Below are positions 53,826 to 62,850 of a DNA stretch of 64,000 nucleotides, in pieces. The stretch comes from Ustilaginoidea virens. Taxonomy: Eukaryota > Ascomycota > Sordariomycetes > Hypocreales > Clavicipitaceae. Below the pieces are notes generated by a model. It saw nothing but the letters and a program-made list of their open reading frames with translations, had not been told where the DNA came from and did not search any database. Made by a program: the position numbers and the translations under genes. The DNA is taken from positions 4,898,501 to 4,962,500 of the forward strand of contig NC_057317.1 in NCBI RefSeq assembly GCF_000687475.1, in the 5' to 3' direction. Each line of letters begins with the position of its first letter. Positions within the stretch are counted from its first letter, which is position 1.

Positions 53826-55970
53826 TCAGACGTATCCAGACCTTCCGACACTCTGCGCAAACAGCTCCTTGCAAGGAACCTTGCTCCCCAGCCTCGCGCA
53901 CAGCAGAAACGCGCCGCTCAGCTTCCGATGCAGACTGTACGTCTCCTCGGGCGGAGGCGCCAGCCTCTCCCTCAGCATGACCGGTATCAGGGCCTTGACG
54001 CGCGCCGTGATGGTCTGGTCCTCAAAGTCGTACACATCCGGCGCAGACCGCATAAACGGCTCCGCCAGCGTCAGGACGGACTGGGTGTGCGCGTCCAGCA
54101 TGGCCCTGCTCTCGTGGCCGGTCAGGTAGCCCAGGCTCTCGGAGAGATGCTTGACCGCCGGACGGTCCGAGCGCGACGCGGCGTCCAGCAGCCGCACGTA
54201 CTGCCGGACAAAGTCGTCGGGGTACTCGCGCGAGGCGCCGAAATCGAGAAGAACGAGCTTGTTGGCCCCGGCGTCGTACAGGAAGTTGGTCCAGTTGGGG
54301 TCCGTCTGCATGAACTTGAACTCGGTGATTTCCCGCAGGCACAGGCGCATGATTTGCGTGCCGATCCAGTCGCGCTGCTGCTGGGTAAACGAGGCGACGC
54401 GCGTGACGCTGGCTCCGTCCATAAAGTCCATGGTGAGCACCTGCTTGCCCGACGCCTCGGGGTGCACGTCCGGGGCCAGGAAGACGGCTCCCTCGTCCCG
54501 GAGGAGCCGCCTGTACCGCAGGGCGCACCGGGCCTCCCGCTCATAGTCGCATTCCCAGCCGAGCTCGAGCCGCGCGTTGTCAATGGTTTTGTCGAGGTAC
54601 AGGCCCTTGGGCAGCAGTTTCGTGGCGTTGAGCAGGATGCCGAGGTTGTCCAGGTCCGAGTTGATGGAGTCTGCCACGCCCGGGAACTGAATCTTGACGG
54701 CAACCTTCTTTCCCGTCGACTTGAGGGTCGCCTGGTGGACCTGGCCTATCGACGCGGCCGCAATGGGCTTCTCTTCGAATTCGCCAAACAGGGCGCGCCA
54801 GTCGCTTCCCAAGTTGCTTGCCAGGACCTTGTCTCGCTGCCAGCCGGGCATGTAGTCGGCTCTGTCTTGCACTCGCTGCAGGACCTCTTGGATCGGGCCC
54901 GGGAGCATCTTGGAGTCCTGGAAGCTCAACATTTGGCCGAGCTTGAGGGCTGCGCCGCGCATCCGCGAGAGCTTGGCGACCATGCGTTCCATGTTCCTGC
55001 CGCTGAGCAGTGCGGACCCTTGGCCGCCGTCGCCGCCGCCCAACGCTCGGCTTACACCTTCCGTCACGGCGCCTCCCAGCATGCCGGCCGCGAGGCCTCC
55101 ATAGTTCCACAGCCGGCTGAGGCGTGAGGCTGGTACTTTGGATTCCCGAAGCGTGTAGGCTGGCGTAGCGGCGTTGAAGGGCGCCGCGGCTTGGGCGACG
55201 GCTTGTGGCGGCTCTGCCACCTCCGAGTCTGCTTTCCTCGGCTCAGCGTCTGCCTCTGGGGCGTCACTGTGCGGTGCAGGTTCTTCTGCCGGCGGCAAGG
55301 TGATCTTATGAGCGACGACGTCATCTTGTTCCAGTATAGGTTTCGTCTCCGCTGGCTCTGGTGTTTGTGCCTGCGGCGCGACCTGCGGCGGCGGCGGCGG
55401 CGACGGCGAATGTGGCCAATATCGCAAAGGATGCTCCTTTGCCGGCCCACCAGCTTGTCCCTTCTTCGCAGCAGTCCCCTCTCGCTTCCTCAGGGAGCCC
55501 AAGATCGTCGAGCCGTGAGACGTATGGAAAATGTTTACGTTGATGTCGCCGGTCACATGCCGTTGCTCCGCAGCTGCCCTCAAGGCCTCTTGTCTCTTTT
55601 GCGACGCCCTCGCATATGCTGCCGATGCGTCCTCGGCCCCCAATCCGCCACTGCTTGGTTTCGGTTGCGCAACAGGAGCCTCGGGCTGCGCGTCTGGAGA
55701 TTCCGGCGTTGAGGCATGGGCCGCCGTTGAGGAAACCTCGGTGTCTTTCAGAGGGCTCTCTGCTGGCTGAACCGGCGGCTCGTCTGCTTTGCCTCCGCTC
55801 CTGGCAAGGGGGGGCTCCGACTGGCTGGTCTCCGGTCTATTCGCGGTCGCCTCCCACGTCCTGCGATATGCGTCGATCTGGCGAGACCTCAGGGCGACGT
55901 GCTTGGCAGCTACTGATCGCGAGGCGCTGAGCAATGCGGCAACATCAGTGGCCAGGGCGACGAACCTCAT
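53826..55970 (-). CDS. COQ8: Atypical kinase COQ8 (ABC1/ADCK3 family), ubiquinone biosynthesis
   Basis: Single-exon gene of 714 residues. Coq8 is a mitochondrial matrix UbiB-family ATPase that supports assembly of the coenzyme Q synthome. Signature elements are intact: KLGQ at 343-346 (KxGQ motif), AAAS at 404-407 (the alanine-rich replacement of the glycine loop), the ATP lysine K426 in VAVKIQ, DPNW at 557-560 and DFG at 576-578. An amphipathic Arg-containing N-terminus fits mitochondrial targeting. Between it and the kinase region lies a long Pro/Ala/Glu-rich disordered segment (about 45-270), giving a protein longer than yeast Coq8. The C-terminal SGYV end is conserved-looking. Confidence 0.96.
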   Translation of the reverse strand: MRFVALATDVAALLSASRSVAAKHVALRSRQIDAYRRTWEATANRPETSQSEPPLARSGGKADEPPVQPAESPLKDTEVSSTAAHASTPESPDAQPEAPVAQPKPSSGGLGAEDASAAYARASQKRQEALRAAAEQRHVTGDINVNIFHTSHGSTILGSLRKREGTAAKKGQAGGPAKEHPLRYWPHSPSPPPPPQVAPQAQTPEPAETKPILEQDDVVAHKITLPPAEEPAPHSDAPEADAEPRKADSEVAEPPQAVAQAAAPFNAATPAYTLRESKVPASRLSRLWNYGGLAAGMLGGAVTEGVSRALGGGDGGQGSALLSGRNMERMVAKLSRMRGAALKLGQMLSFQDSKMLPGPIQEVLQRVQDRADYMPGWQRDKVLASNLGSDWRALFGEFEEKPIAAASIGQVHQATLKSTGKKVAVKIQFPGVADSINSDLDNLGILLNATKLLPKGLYLDKTIDNARLELGWECDYEREARCALRYRRLLRDEGAVFLAPDVHPEASGKQVLTMDFMDGASVTRVASFTQQQRDWIGTQIMRLCLREITEFKFMQTDPNWTNFLYDAGANKLVLLDFGASREYPDDFVRQYVRLLDAASRSDRPAVKHLSESLGYLTGHESRAMLDAHTQSVLTLAEPFMRSAPDVYDFEDQTITARVKALIPVMLRERLAPPPEETYSLHRKLSGAFLLCARLGSKVPCKELFAQSVGRSGYV

Positions 55971-56537
55971 GGGGGACTTTGGAGCCTCGGATCACCGAGG
56001 CGACATTGAAGACGGGGCTGTTGGCTGTTCTCGCTGGGTGTTGGGGGGCTGAACGGTTCGCAGCAATGGCAAGGCGTCGGTTTTTCAATTTCCTTTTCCA
56101 TGCGAAGTCGTATGCAGGCCAAGTCGTATGCAGCTAAGCGGGTCCGGACAACGCCCCGATTTGACGATTCTCGAACGAGTCAACAGTCACTTCCATTCCA
56201 TGATAAAATTGAGGCATCGCGGACAAATCGGGGCAGAACTTCACTTGTATGCAAAGGGCTGCTCTGGGTGGATCATGACGCAACCTGAGTTTCGGCCTTG
56301 CCGCTACATACAGCTCCATAGCAATAGATGCTCATAGGAAACAGTGTTTCAACTTTTAAACAACGTGGTATCAAATGCCATACCTGCCAACCCCGTCGAC
56401 GATAACAACCCAAACTATTCCGCTCAGAAACAAAAAAGAAGGAAAGAAGGGAGAGAGATGGAAAAAGTCATTACTACCCCGGTCCAAAAAAAAAAAAAAC
56501 CGGTCATGATGCGTTGCCCAGAGTCATGCACCGCATT
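55971..56537. other. Intergenic region between COQ8 start and ESS2 end
   Basis: 567 nt upstream of COQ8, one of the few head-to-tail gaps. It contains an A/G-rich patch (56425-56500). A 102-codon plus-strand ORF (56344-56652) starting at a non-ATG codon overlaps ESS2 and is not convincing. Confidence 0.5.
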
Positions 56538-57872
56538 TCAATGCTTAAAGCCCGGCCGGCTAACACTCTTTAAAAGAGATCCTCTAGGGCGCATAGGGGT
56601 GGTTTGGCCGAAAGAGCTGCCGGTTGTCTTCTTTTTCGGCGTCGCCAACTGACTCCAGAGTCTTTGAGCCGCCGGCGTTAGGTCGGCCGACACTCTGGGG
56701 CTGCTCGAGAATTTCGGCACTTGCGCAGTCGGGGCCTTGCCGGTGAAGCCGTGCCGGGCCGACTCCTTGTTGGACTTTGCTATCCGGTCAACCATGCGCT
56801 CGTGTAAGAGCTCTCTCTTCCGCTGCTCCTGCACTTTGAAGGGGTTGTGCGTGTCCCCGGGACCCAGGTTGATGATTGTAGAGGGCGTCTTGGCCTCTGG
56901 CTCGTCGTCCTCATCATCGACAAAGGTGTATCCGTTCACCTTGGGGGTTTCGTCCCCGCCAATCGCGGTGGAATCAAGGTCGCTCTGCCGAGGCTTGCCA
57001 GCAATGGCGTCTCGAATCGCCGACATGGTGCGGGGCGGAGACTTCCGAGGCAAGTGAGGCTGCGGCCTTCTAGTATTCGCGTACACGACCGACTTGGGAG
57101 CCATGCGGGAGGCGTCCTCTGCACTCTGGGCCATGGTGACGACCCCGTCATCCAGTCCTTGGGGCTGAAACATGAGGGCATTTTTCGGGGCCGCATTCCA
57201 GGCATCGGGCCTTGCTGGGCGCTCGTCACGGTCCCTGATAGCCAGCCTGTCCCGCTTGAACCCGTCATCCACGAGGCTTCGGGTCTCGGCAAGCTTGTCG
57301 CACACTTGCTGCTGTTTAATCATCATCTTGGACCAGAGTTTGTTTCCTGCCCACAGCCACGCATACTTGTCGGCCCTTTTTTGATTCTGTCTGTCGAGAA
57401 GCTTGTAGAAGCTCTCATTGTCCTCGCTTGTGTACATCTCTTGGAATTCGGATAGGCTCACGTTGGTGTCGAGCCGAGGTTGCGCGGAGACGGTGGACGG
57501 GGCGGCCGAGGCTGGCGTTTCTCCAACAAAGGTGGTGGGAGTTCGCCCGCAGTCGTCAAGGGGCTTGGCCGATGCAGATCTTGCGTGTCTTCCCGGCGTC
57601 ATGACGTGGCGGAGCCGCCGACTGGCGCTTGATATCCACGCGGCATCCTTGGATTCAAGAGCATTCAGATACTCGTGCTGTACTTGGGTTTCCAACAGTC
57701 CGGGAAAGAAGTCCCTTGATATGATCTTTGAAAGGGCTTCGGTGTAAGAATCCTCGTCCAAGGTTTTGTTTGGTCGTTTGATTTTCTTGACTGGCGGCGG
57801 CGCAGGCATCAACTCTGTGCCAGATCTCTTTCTTATCAGGGCCGTCGAGGCGGCGCTCGGTGAATGTGTCAT
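56538..57872 (-). CDS. Nuclear protein ESS2/DGCR14 family, spliceosome-associated
   Basis: Single-exon gene of 444 residues, start chosen at the ATG at 57872 (MTHSPSAAS) because the family begins just before the conserved LDEDSYTEALSKIISRDFFP helix. ESS2/DGCR14 (S. pombe Bis1) proteins associate with late spliceosomal complexes in the nucleus. Recognisable segments: RDFFPGLLETQVQHEYLNAL, SLSEFQEMYTSEDNESFYKL, KYAWLWAGNKLWSK, RPDAWNAAPKNALMFQP, HNPFKVQEQRKRELLHERM and LTPAAQRLWSQL. Basic tracts (PPVKKIKRPNK near the start) could be nuclear localisation signals. An in-frame extension upstream to 58097 exists but is unlikely to be translated. Confidence 0.93.
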   Translation of the reverse strand: MTHSPSAASTALIRKRSGTELMPAPPPVKKIKRPNKTLDEDSYTEALSKIISRDFFPGLLETQVQHEYLNALESKDAAWISSASRRLRHVMTPGRHARSASAKPLDDCGRTPTTFVGETPASAAPSTVSAQPRLDTNVSLSEFQEMYTSEDNESFYKLLDRQNQKRADKYAWLWAGNKLWSKMMIKQQQVCDKLAETRSLVDDGFKRDRLAIRDRDERPARPDAWNAAPKNALMFQPQGLDDGVVTMAQSAEDASRMAPKSVVYANTRRPQPHLPRKSPPRTMSAIRDAIAGKPRQSDLDSTAIGGDETPKVNGYTFVDDEDDEPEAKTPSTIINLGPGDTHNPFKVQEQRKRELLHERMVDRIAKSNKESARHGFTGKAPTAQVPKFSSSPRVSADLTPAAQRLWSQLATPKKKTTGSSFGQTTPMRPRGSLLKSVSRPGFKH

Positions 57873-58924
57873 GATGGAAGGGAGAAGGCGTGGATACGTG
57901 ACGCCACCGGGAAGGACACTTTGAAGGATGCAGGGTAAGAAAGAAGCCCGAGGGGTTTTAAGCCTTTGCGTTTGCGATGAGGAGGGTTTGCGACAAGCAA
58001 CATGGCATAAACGGCGTCGATGGGAGTCATGCCGGCCATCAAAGGCATGCAATGCATGTTGCGATTGTCGCACTTTACCAGAGCCCCACATATGCAACTA
58101 AAAGAACATTCACCCCCATGTCACGTACTTGGGCCTCGTTTGCGGCGGCAGCCTTCAGTGCAAGTCATTGCATGATTTCCGTGGGAAAAGACGGCACGGA
58201 GTATTAATGGGGGGATCCACGAAGATTGGGTTGATAGTTAGGGCTGAGAAATAGCATTTTTATTGTCGTTTTACCATGTCACAACTCACAAGTCAGCAAT
58301 CCCGTAGCCAATAAGCTCATGACGCGCTCATGTGTGATGCGATGTATGCAACTTGCAAGTAACCGTAGATGGGCCAGCTTCCGTGCCGAGTATGCGGGTA
58401 ACGGAGTCTGCCGTACGGAGCACGTAGCGTAGTGCTACCTGCGAGAGAAGAAAGAAGCGAAAGGATAGAAGAATGAAAAAGCCAATGCGCCGGCGTCTCG
58501 TCTGGGGCTAGTTCCTTGCCGCGCCTTTATAACACACAGGTTGGAGGCTGCATGACGGGAACCGCCCGCTTTCGGCAGCCTCCAGCCACTGGGAGGAGGC
58601 CTGGGGCCTGCTGCTATTGGCTGGCCGCACGCTGTCACAAAGCTGATGTCTGGTCGTGTGCTCCCAGGCCTCTCTTCGGTCCGTCCTGTCTTCGGAGCTG
58701 GTCCACCTCGAGTCTGGTGCTAGAATTCTAGCCTCTGACCTCTAGCTTCTTCTACCGACGTCTGTCGTCCAACCCTGTTTTTCCCCTGGTTCCTAGCTCA
58801 TTGCGCCCAGCAGAATACCCAGTCCTTGGCCCAGCGCAGACCTATAGAGGCTCTTCAGTTCTTCTTCGTTTTTATTTTATTTTATTTTATTTTATTTTAT
58901 TTTATTTTATTTTGTTGTTTTCGT

Positions 58925-58970
<46 letters not shown>

Positions 58971-59145
58971 CCCGCCCATTCGTTTTCCTCCTTGGCACCC
59001 ACCGCCATTCTCTTCTCTTCCCGCTGTCGAGTACTTGCGTCTGGTTATATTCCCAGGCGTCCCGAGTCGCAACAACAATCAAATTTGCACGGCCGAACAG
59101 CTCCTCCTCCCCGCCTCTGAGCTCGCGCTTGGCCCCGCTGTCGCC
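57873..59145. promoter_or_regulatory. Divergent promoter region ESS2 / PP5
   Basis: 1.3 kb. Two GTACGGAGCAC/ACGGAGT elements lie at 58195 and 58397-58424. Near PP5 stand a TTTTA pentamer array (58869-58914) and a run of 43 T (58928-58970), less than 220 nt before the start codon. A small 71-codon ORF at 58516-58731 is not convincing. Confidence 0.55.
58869..58970. repeat. TTTTA pentamer array followed by T43
   Basis: About nine TTTTA units, a 13-nt spacer, then 43 consecutive T. The whole block lies in the likely promoter or leader of the PP5 gene. Confidence 0.9.
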
Positions 59146-61046
59146 ATGTCCCAGGAAGCCGTCCATCTCAAAAGCAAGGGCAACAAGGCCTTCTCTTCCG
59201 GAGACTACCCTTCAGCCGTCGACTACTACTCCCAGGCCATCAAGCTGAACGACAAGGAACCCACCTTCTTCACCAACCGAGCCCAAGTACGTCCGTCACT
59301 CTTCAACTTGTCGCGTCGCGTCTGCACGCTTGATTAAGCTCTTGCCCAGTCGTGTCACTGACTCGAAGCCCCCCCCTTTGGGGGAATCCAAATTCAGGCC
59401 TATATCAAGACCGAAGCATACGGGTATGCTATTGCGGATGCTGGCAAAGCCTTGGATCTCGATCCCAACCTGGTCAAGGTTTGTTTGTCCAGTAGTCTCT
59501 CTTCTCGTTTGGAACAATGATGAGGTGCTGACTCTCTGGCCGCGCTGCTGATATATCTAGGCGTACTATCGACGTGGCCTCGCGCGAGCCGCCATTCTCA
59601 AGCCCAAGGAGGCACTCAATGACTTCAAAGAATGTGTCAGATTGGATCCGAACAACAAGGATGCTAGACTCAAGCTGGAGGAATGCAAGAAGATTGTGCG
59701 CCAGCTCGCCTTCTTCGCCGCCATCGAGGTTGGTGATGAGCCCTCCGCGGCCGAGGGACTTGATCTCGATTCCATGGTTGTAGAGCCCGACTACGACGGC
59801 GTGCGTCTCCAAGACGAAATGACCCAGGACTTCATCGACGACATGATGGAGCGATTCAAGAACGGCAAAAAAATCCACCGCAAGTACGTCTACCAAATCA
59901 TCCTTGCGGTCAAGAGCATTGTCTACGAGGAGGCTACCATGGTGGAAATGGAAATCCCTGACCATGTCGAGTTGACTGTTTGCGGAGACACTCACGGTAT
60001 GTGCTCGCCCTTTTCCACGTCATCCAAGTGTCGAGGCCCGTCAAAGCTGACTCCCGGAAAAGGCCAATACTTTGATCTGATGGAACTGTTTCGCCGAAAC
60101 GGCGCCCCCAACGAGAAGCACTGGTACCTCTTCAACGGCGACTTTGTCGACCGAGGCTCATGGTCGACCGAAATTGCCCTCCTGCTGTATGCCTTCAAGT
60201 GGCTGAGACCAAAGGGCTTCTTCCTGAACCGTGGCAACCATGAAACGGACGACATGAACCGCGTGTACGGATTCGAAGGAGAATGCAAAGCCAAGTACAA
60301 CGAGAGGTGCGTCGCGCAATCCATGCAAGACTTTTTCTTTTTTTCTCTTTAATAAGCTTCTCATTGCACCGCTAACCGAGGGCGCAGAGTCTTCAAGCTC
60401 TTCTCCGAGAGTTTCTCGGCTCTGCCGCTGGCCACACTTATTGGCAACAAGTATCTCGTCCTGCACGGCGGCCTCTTTTCCGACGACAGCGTAACCTTGG
60501 ATGACATTCGCCAGTTGAATCGTCATAAACAAAGACAACCTGGGCAATCCGGTCTCATGATGGAGATGCTGTGGGCTGATCCTCAAGAAGAGCCTGGCCG
60601 AGGCCCTAGCAAACGAGGTGTCGGCATGCAGTTCGGCCCCGACATTACCAGAAAATTCTGCCAAAGGAATGGCCTGGAGGCTGTGATCCGAAGCCACGAA
60701 GTCCGCATGGACGGTTACGAGGTCCAGCATGACGGAAAGTGCATAACCGGTATGACCACCATTGATTGCCCTCTTTCTCCCTCTACACGTAGGCCCAACT
60801 CCACTAAAACCCATTTGTCCCAGTTTTCTCGGCGCCCAAGTACTGTGACTCGACGGAAAACCGCGGAGCGTACATAAATATCAAATCAGACTACAAGCTG
60901 CGATACGAGCAATTTGATGCTGTTCCTCATCCGAACATCAAGCCCATGGTAGGTCGATTCCTTACTCGGGGGCGCGCATGTCTGGTGTACTGACTGATGC
61001 GGACTAGGCATATGCCCAAAACTCTCTCATGTCATCTTTAATGTAG
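59146..61046 (+). CDS. PPT1: Serine/threonine protein phosphatase 5 (PP5/Ppt1)
   Basis: Predicted 475 residues from seven exons: 59146-59286, 59398-59478, 59561-59996, 60063-60306, 60388-60749, 60824-60948 and 61008-61046. PP5 dephosphorylates HSP90 co-chaperones and clients. Three TPR repeats (about 4-115: HLKSKGNKAFSSGDYPSAV, AYIKTEAYGYAIADAGKAL, AYYRRGLARAAILKPKEAL) bind the HSP90 tail. The PPP catalytic core has GDTHG at 216-220 (joined across intron 3), GDFVDRG, RGNHE, and HGGLF and SAPKYCD further on. The 39-nt last exon gives AYAQNSLMSSLM, matching the autoinhibitory-helix end of the family. Domain order and length match the family. Confidence 0.96.
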
Positions 61047-61370
61047 AATTGAGGCATGAAAGAAGAAACGAAAAAAAGAGAGGAAAAAAGAAAGAAGTAA
61101 AAAAAGAAAGAAAAAATAGGCCCGGTTAATCGAGAATCAACGACTATGGGATCGGGAATAGGCATTTTGACCAGGAGTCAGGAGCTGGTGGCATCGATAT
61201 TTGCATGTTCTTGCTCTCGGTTTCAATATTGGTTGGTGCATTAAATCACTCATAGATGTCCGGATTTGCAGATATGAAGAATCGTATATCGGCCTGTTTA
61301 GGCGTAGCCTTTTGAGATTTATCGGCATCAGCGTACGGAGTGGCGCGACAAAGTTTGCGTCAGGCGTTTT
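61047..61370. other. Convergent 3' intergenic region
   Basis: 324 nt between PP5 and POP8. Starts with an A/G-rich tract (61055-61115); a GTACGGAGT element lies at 61333. Nothing else seen. Confidence 0.6.
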
Positions 61371-61772
61371 TCAGCTCCTGACAAGGTCATCTTCGCTCTG
61401 CCTTCCGACCAGGACGCCCAGCCGGTCCGAAGGTCTCTTGATGCGTAAGATGTACCGCGTGTCGCCTTCGCGTTTCCCCCCATACGCAGTGATGGCTGCT
61501 GCGAAGCGCGACATGTCCTCGGGGGGGAGTCGGAGCCAGCACGACGAACCTTGGGCTTTGAGGATGTCGACTGAGATGGCTTGTCCAGTGAGGCCCAGGA
61601 ACTGAGTCAGCGCATCAGTGCAGTACAGCTTTACCGTGATTTCATCGAGCACGATATCCTGCGGGCCGTCCGCGAAGAGCTCCAGGTGCGCGTAGGACCA
61701 GGGCGGTGCCGATTCCTGGCCACGTTCTGCGAGGATTGGGCTCTTGCTGTCGGGTTCAGTGTCGGACGCCAT
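61371..61772 (-). CDS. POP8: Ribonuclease P/MRP subunit POP8-like protein
   Basis: Single-exon gene of 133 residues. Pop8 is a small subunit of RNase P and RNase MRP, which process tRNA 5' ends and pre-rRNA. The Pop8-like domain covers about 25-120: WSYAHLELFADG, LDEITVKLYCTDALTQFLGL, ISVDILKAQGSSCWLRLP and DMSRFAAAITAYGG. Size matches fungal Pop8-like proteins. The remaining doubt comes from low sequence conservation in the family. It is divergent from SPT4 with 344 nt between start codons. Confidence 0.82.
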   Translation of the reverse strand: MASDTEPDSKSPILAERGQESAPPWSYAHLELFADGPQDIVLDEITVKLYCTDALTQFLGLTGQAISVDILKAQGSSCWLRLPPEDMSRFAAAITAYGGKREGDTRYILRIKRPSDRLGVLVGRQSEDDLVRS

Positions 61773-62116
61773 GTGTTGGACGCCATGCGTTGGCTCGACT
61801 GCTTCTTTTTTTTCCCCCTCCTTCTTCGTTTCGTTTCGTTTCGTTTTCTGACAAGCAACTTGTTTTCGTGACGAAATTTTACAGCATCGGAAATTTACTT
61901 AACCAGGTTGAGCCGGGTTGCGCAGGTTGTCGTGCATATCGGATATAAGCATGTCGACTCCCAAAGTTTACTCCGTAACCAACTCTAGAAAGTCTGGCCA
62001 TCACCAAGCTTTCCTTTTGTCCCCCAAACTCCCCCCCCTCCCCTTTGTCAATGTCAACTCGTAGCCTTTGACGCGCGCTACACGGGACCCGAATCGCCAG
62101 TCGCTAGGACGCCAGC
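61773..62116. promoter_or_regulatory. Divergent promoter region POP8 / SPT4
   Basis: 344 nt between two small nuclear-protein genes. It contains TTCGT repeats (61827-61846), a TACTCCGTAA element at 61969 and a C-rich stretch near 62030-62043. Confidence 0.55.
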
Positions 62117-62628
62117 ATGTCCAACTTCGTCACGCCGGGCCAGCAGCGCTATCTGCGCGCCTGCATGGTCTGCTCCATCGTCATGACATATTCCGTACGA
62201 GCCGAACCCCCCCCCCCCCCCCCCCTTGACCAGGCCGTTTTTGTGTGCTGCGACAAACTGACTCTTGGCTTCCAGCGCTTCCGTGACGAAGGCTGCCCCA
62301 ACTGCGAGGAATTCCTGCACCTCGCCGGGTCGCAGGACCAGATCGAGAGCTGCACGTCCCAGGTCTTCGAGGGCGTCATCACGCTCGCCAACCCGGCCAA
62401 GTCGTGGGTGGCGAAATGGCAGCGCTTGGACGGGTACGTGGCGGGCGTGTACGCCATCAAGGTCTCGGGCCAGCTGCCGGATGAGATCCGGTCCACGCTG
62501 GAGGAGGAGTATCGGATACAGTACATTCCGTAAGTTTTTGGCAAGCGCTCTGGTCGTGCGTTACGTGCGTTCCTGTTGCTGATGAGCGGGGCAGGAGAGA
62601 CGGTACGGAGACGGAGGCGGACGCATAG
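62117..62628 (+). CDS. SPT4: Transcription elongation factor SPT4
   Basis: Predicted 121 residues from exons 62117-62194, 62276-62529 and 62595-62628. Spt4 pairs with Spt5 (DSIF) to support processive Pol II transcription. The zinc site is complete: C16 and C19 in ACMVCS and C33 and C36 in GCPNC, split by intron 1. The remainder ([34 protein letters not shown]) is the Spt5-binding fold. The final 34-nt exon adds [10 protein letters not shown]; without it the protein would run on briefly. Intron 1 is only 81 nt and contains 19 consecutive C. Confidence 0.96.
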
Positions 62629-62850
62629 ACTTTGCGCTGGGGTTTTTTTTTTTTTTCGATTTGGGATTCTGGGATTCTCCCCGGCGAACAAGGGCGTTGG
62701 AGCAAACGTGGGCAAGGGACAATGGAAGGGAAGGAAAAAAAGAAGAAACAGATTTCTGGTCATGAATCATTGCGTGGTATTGGTATTTATATTTTATTTT
62801 ATTTACGTCATGAAATTAACGTGGACACATGTCGAGGAACAAGGTGCTGG

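Noticed and set aside
53733..55127. 464-codon plus-strand ORF over COQ8
   Set aside because: Antisense shadow of a single-exon gene with intact kinase motifs.
56344..56652. 102-codon plus-strand ORF between COQ8 and ESS2
   Set aside because: Non-ATG start and overlap with the ESS2 3' end on the other strand.
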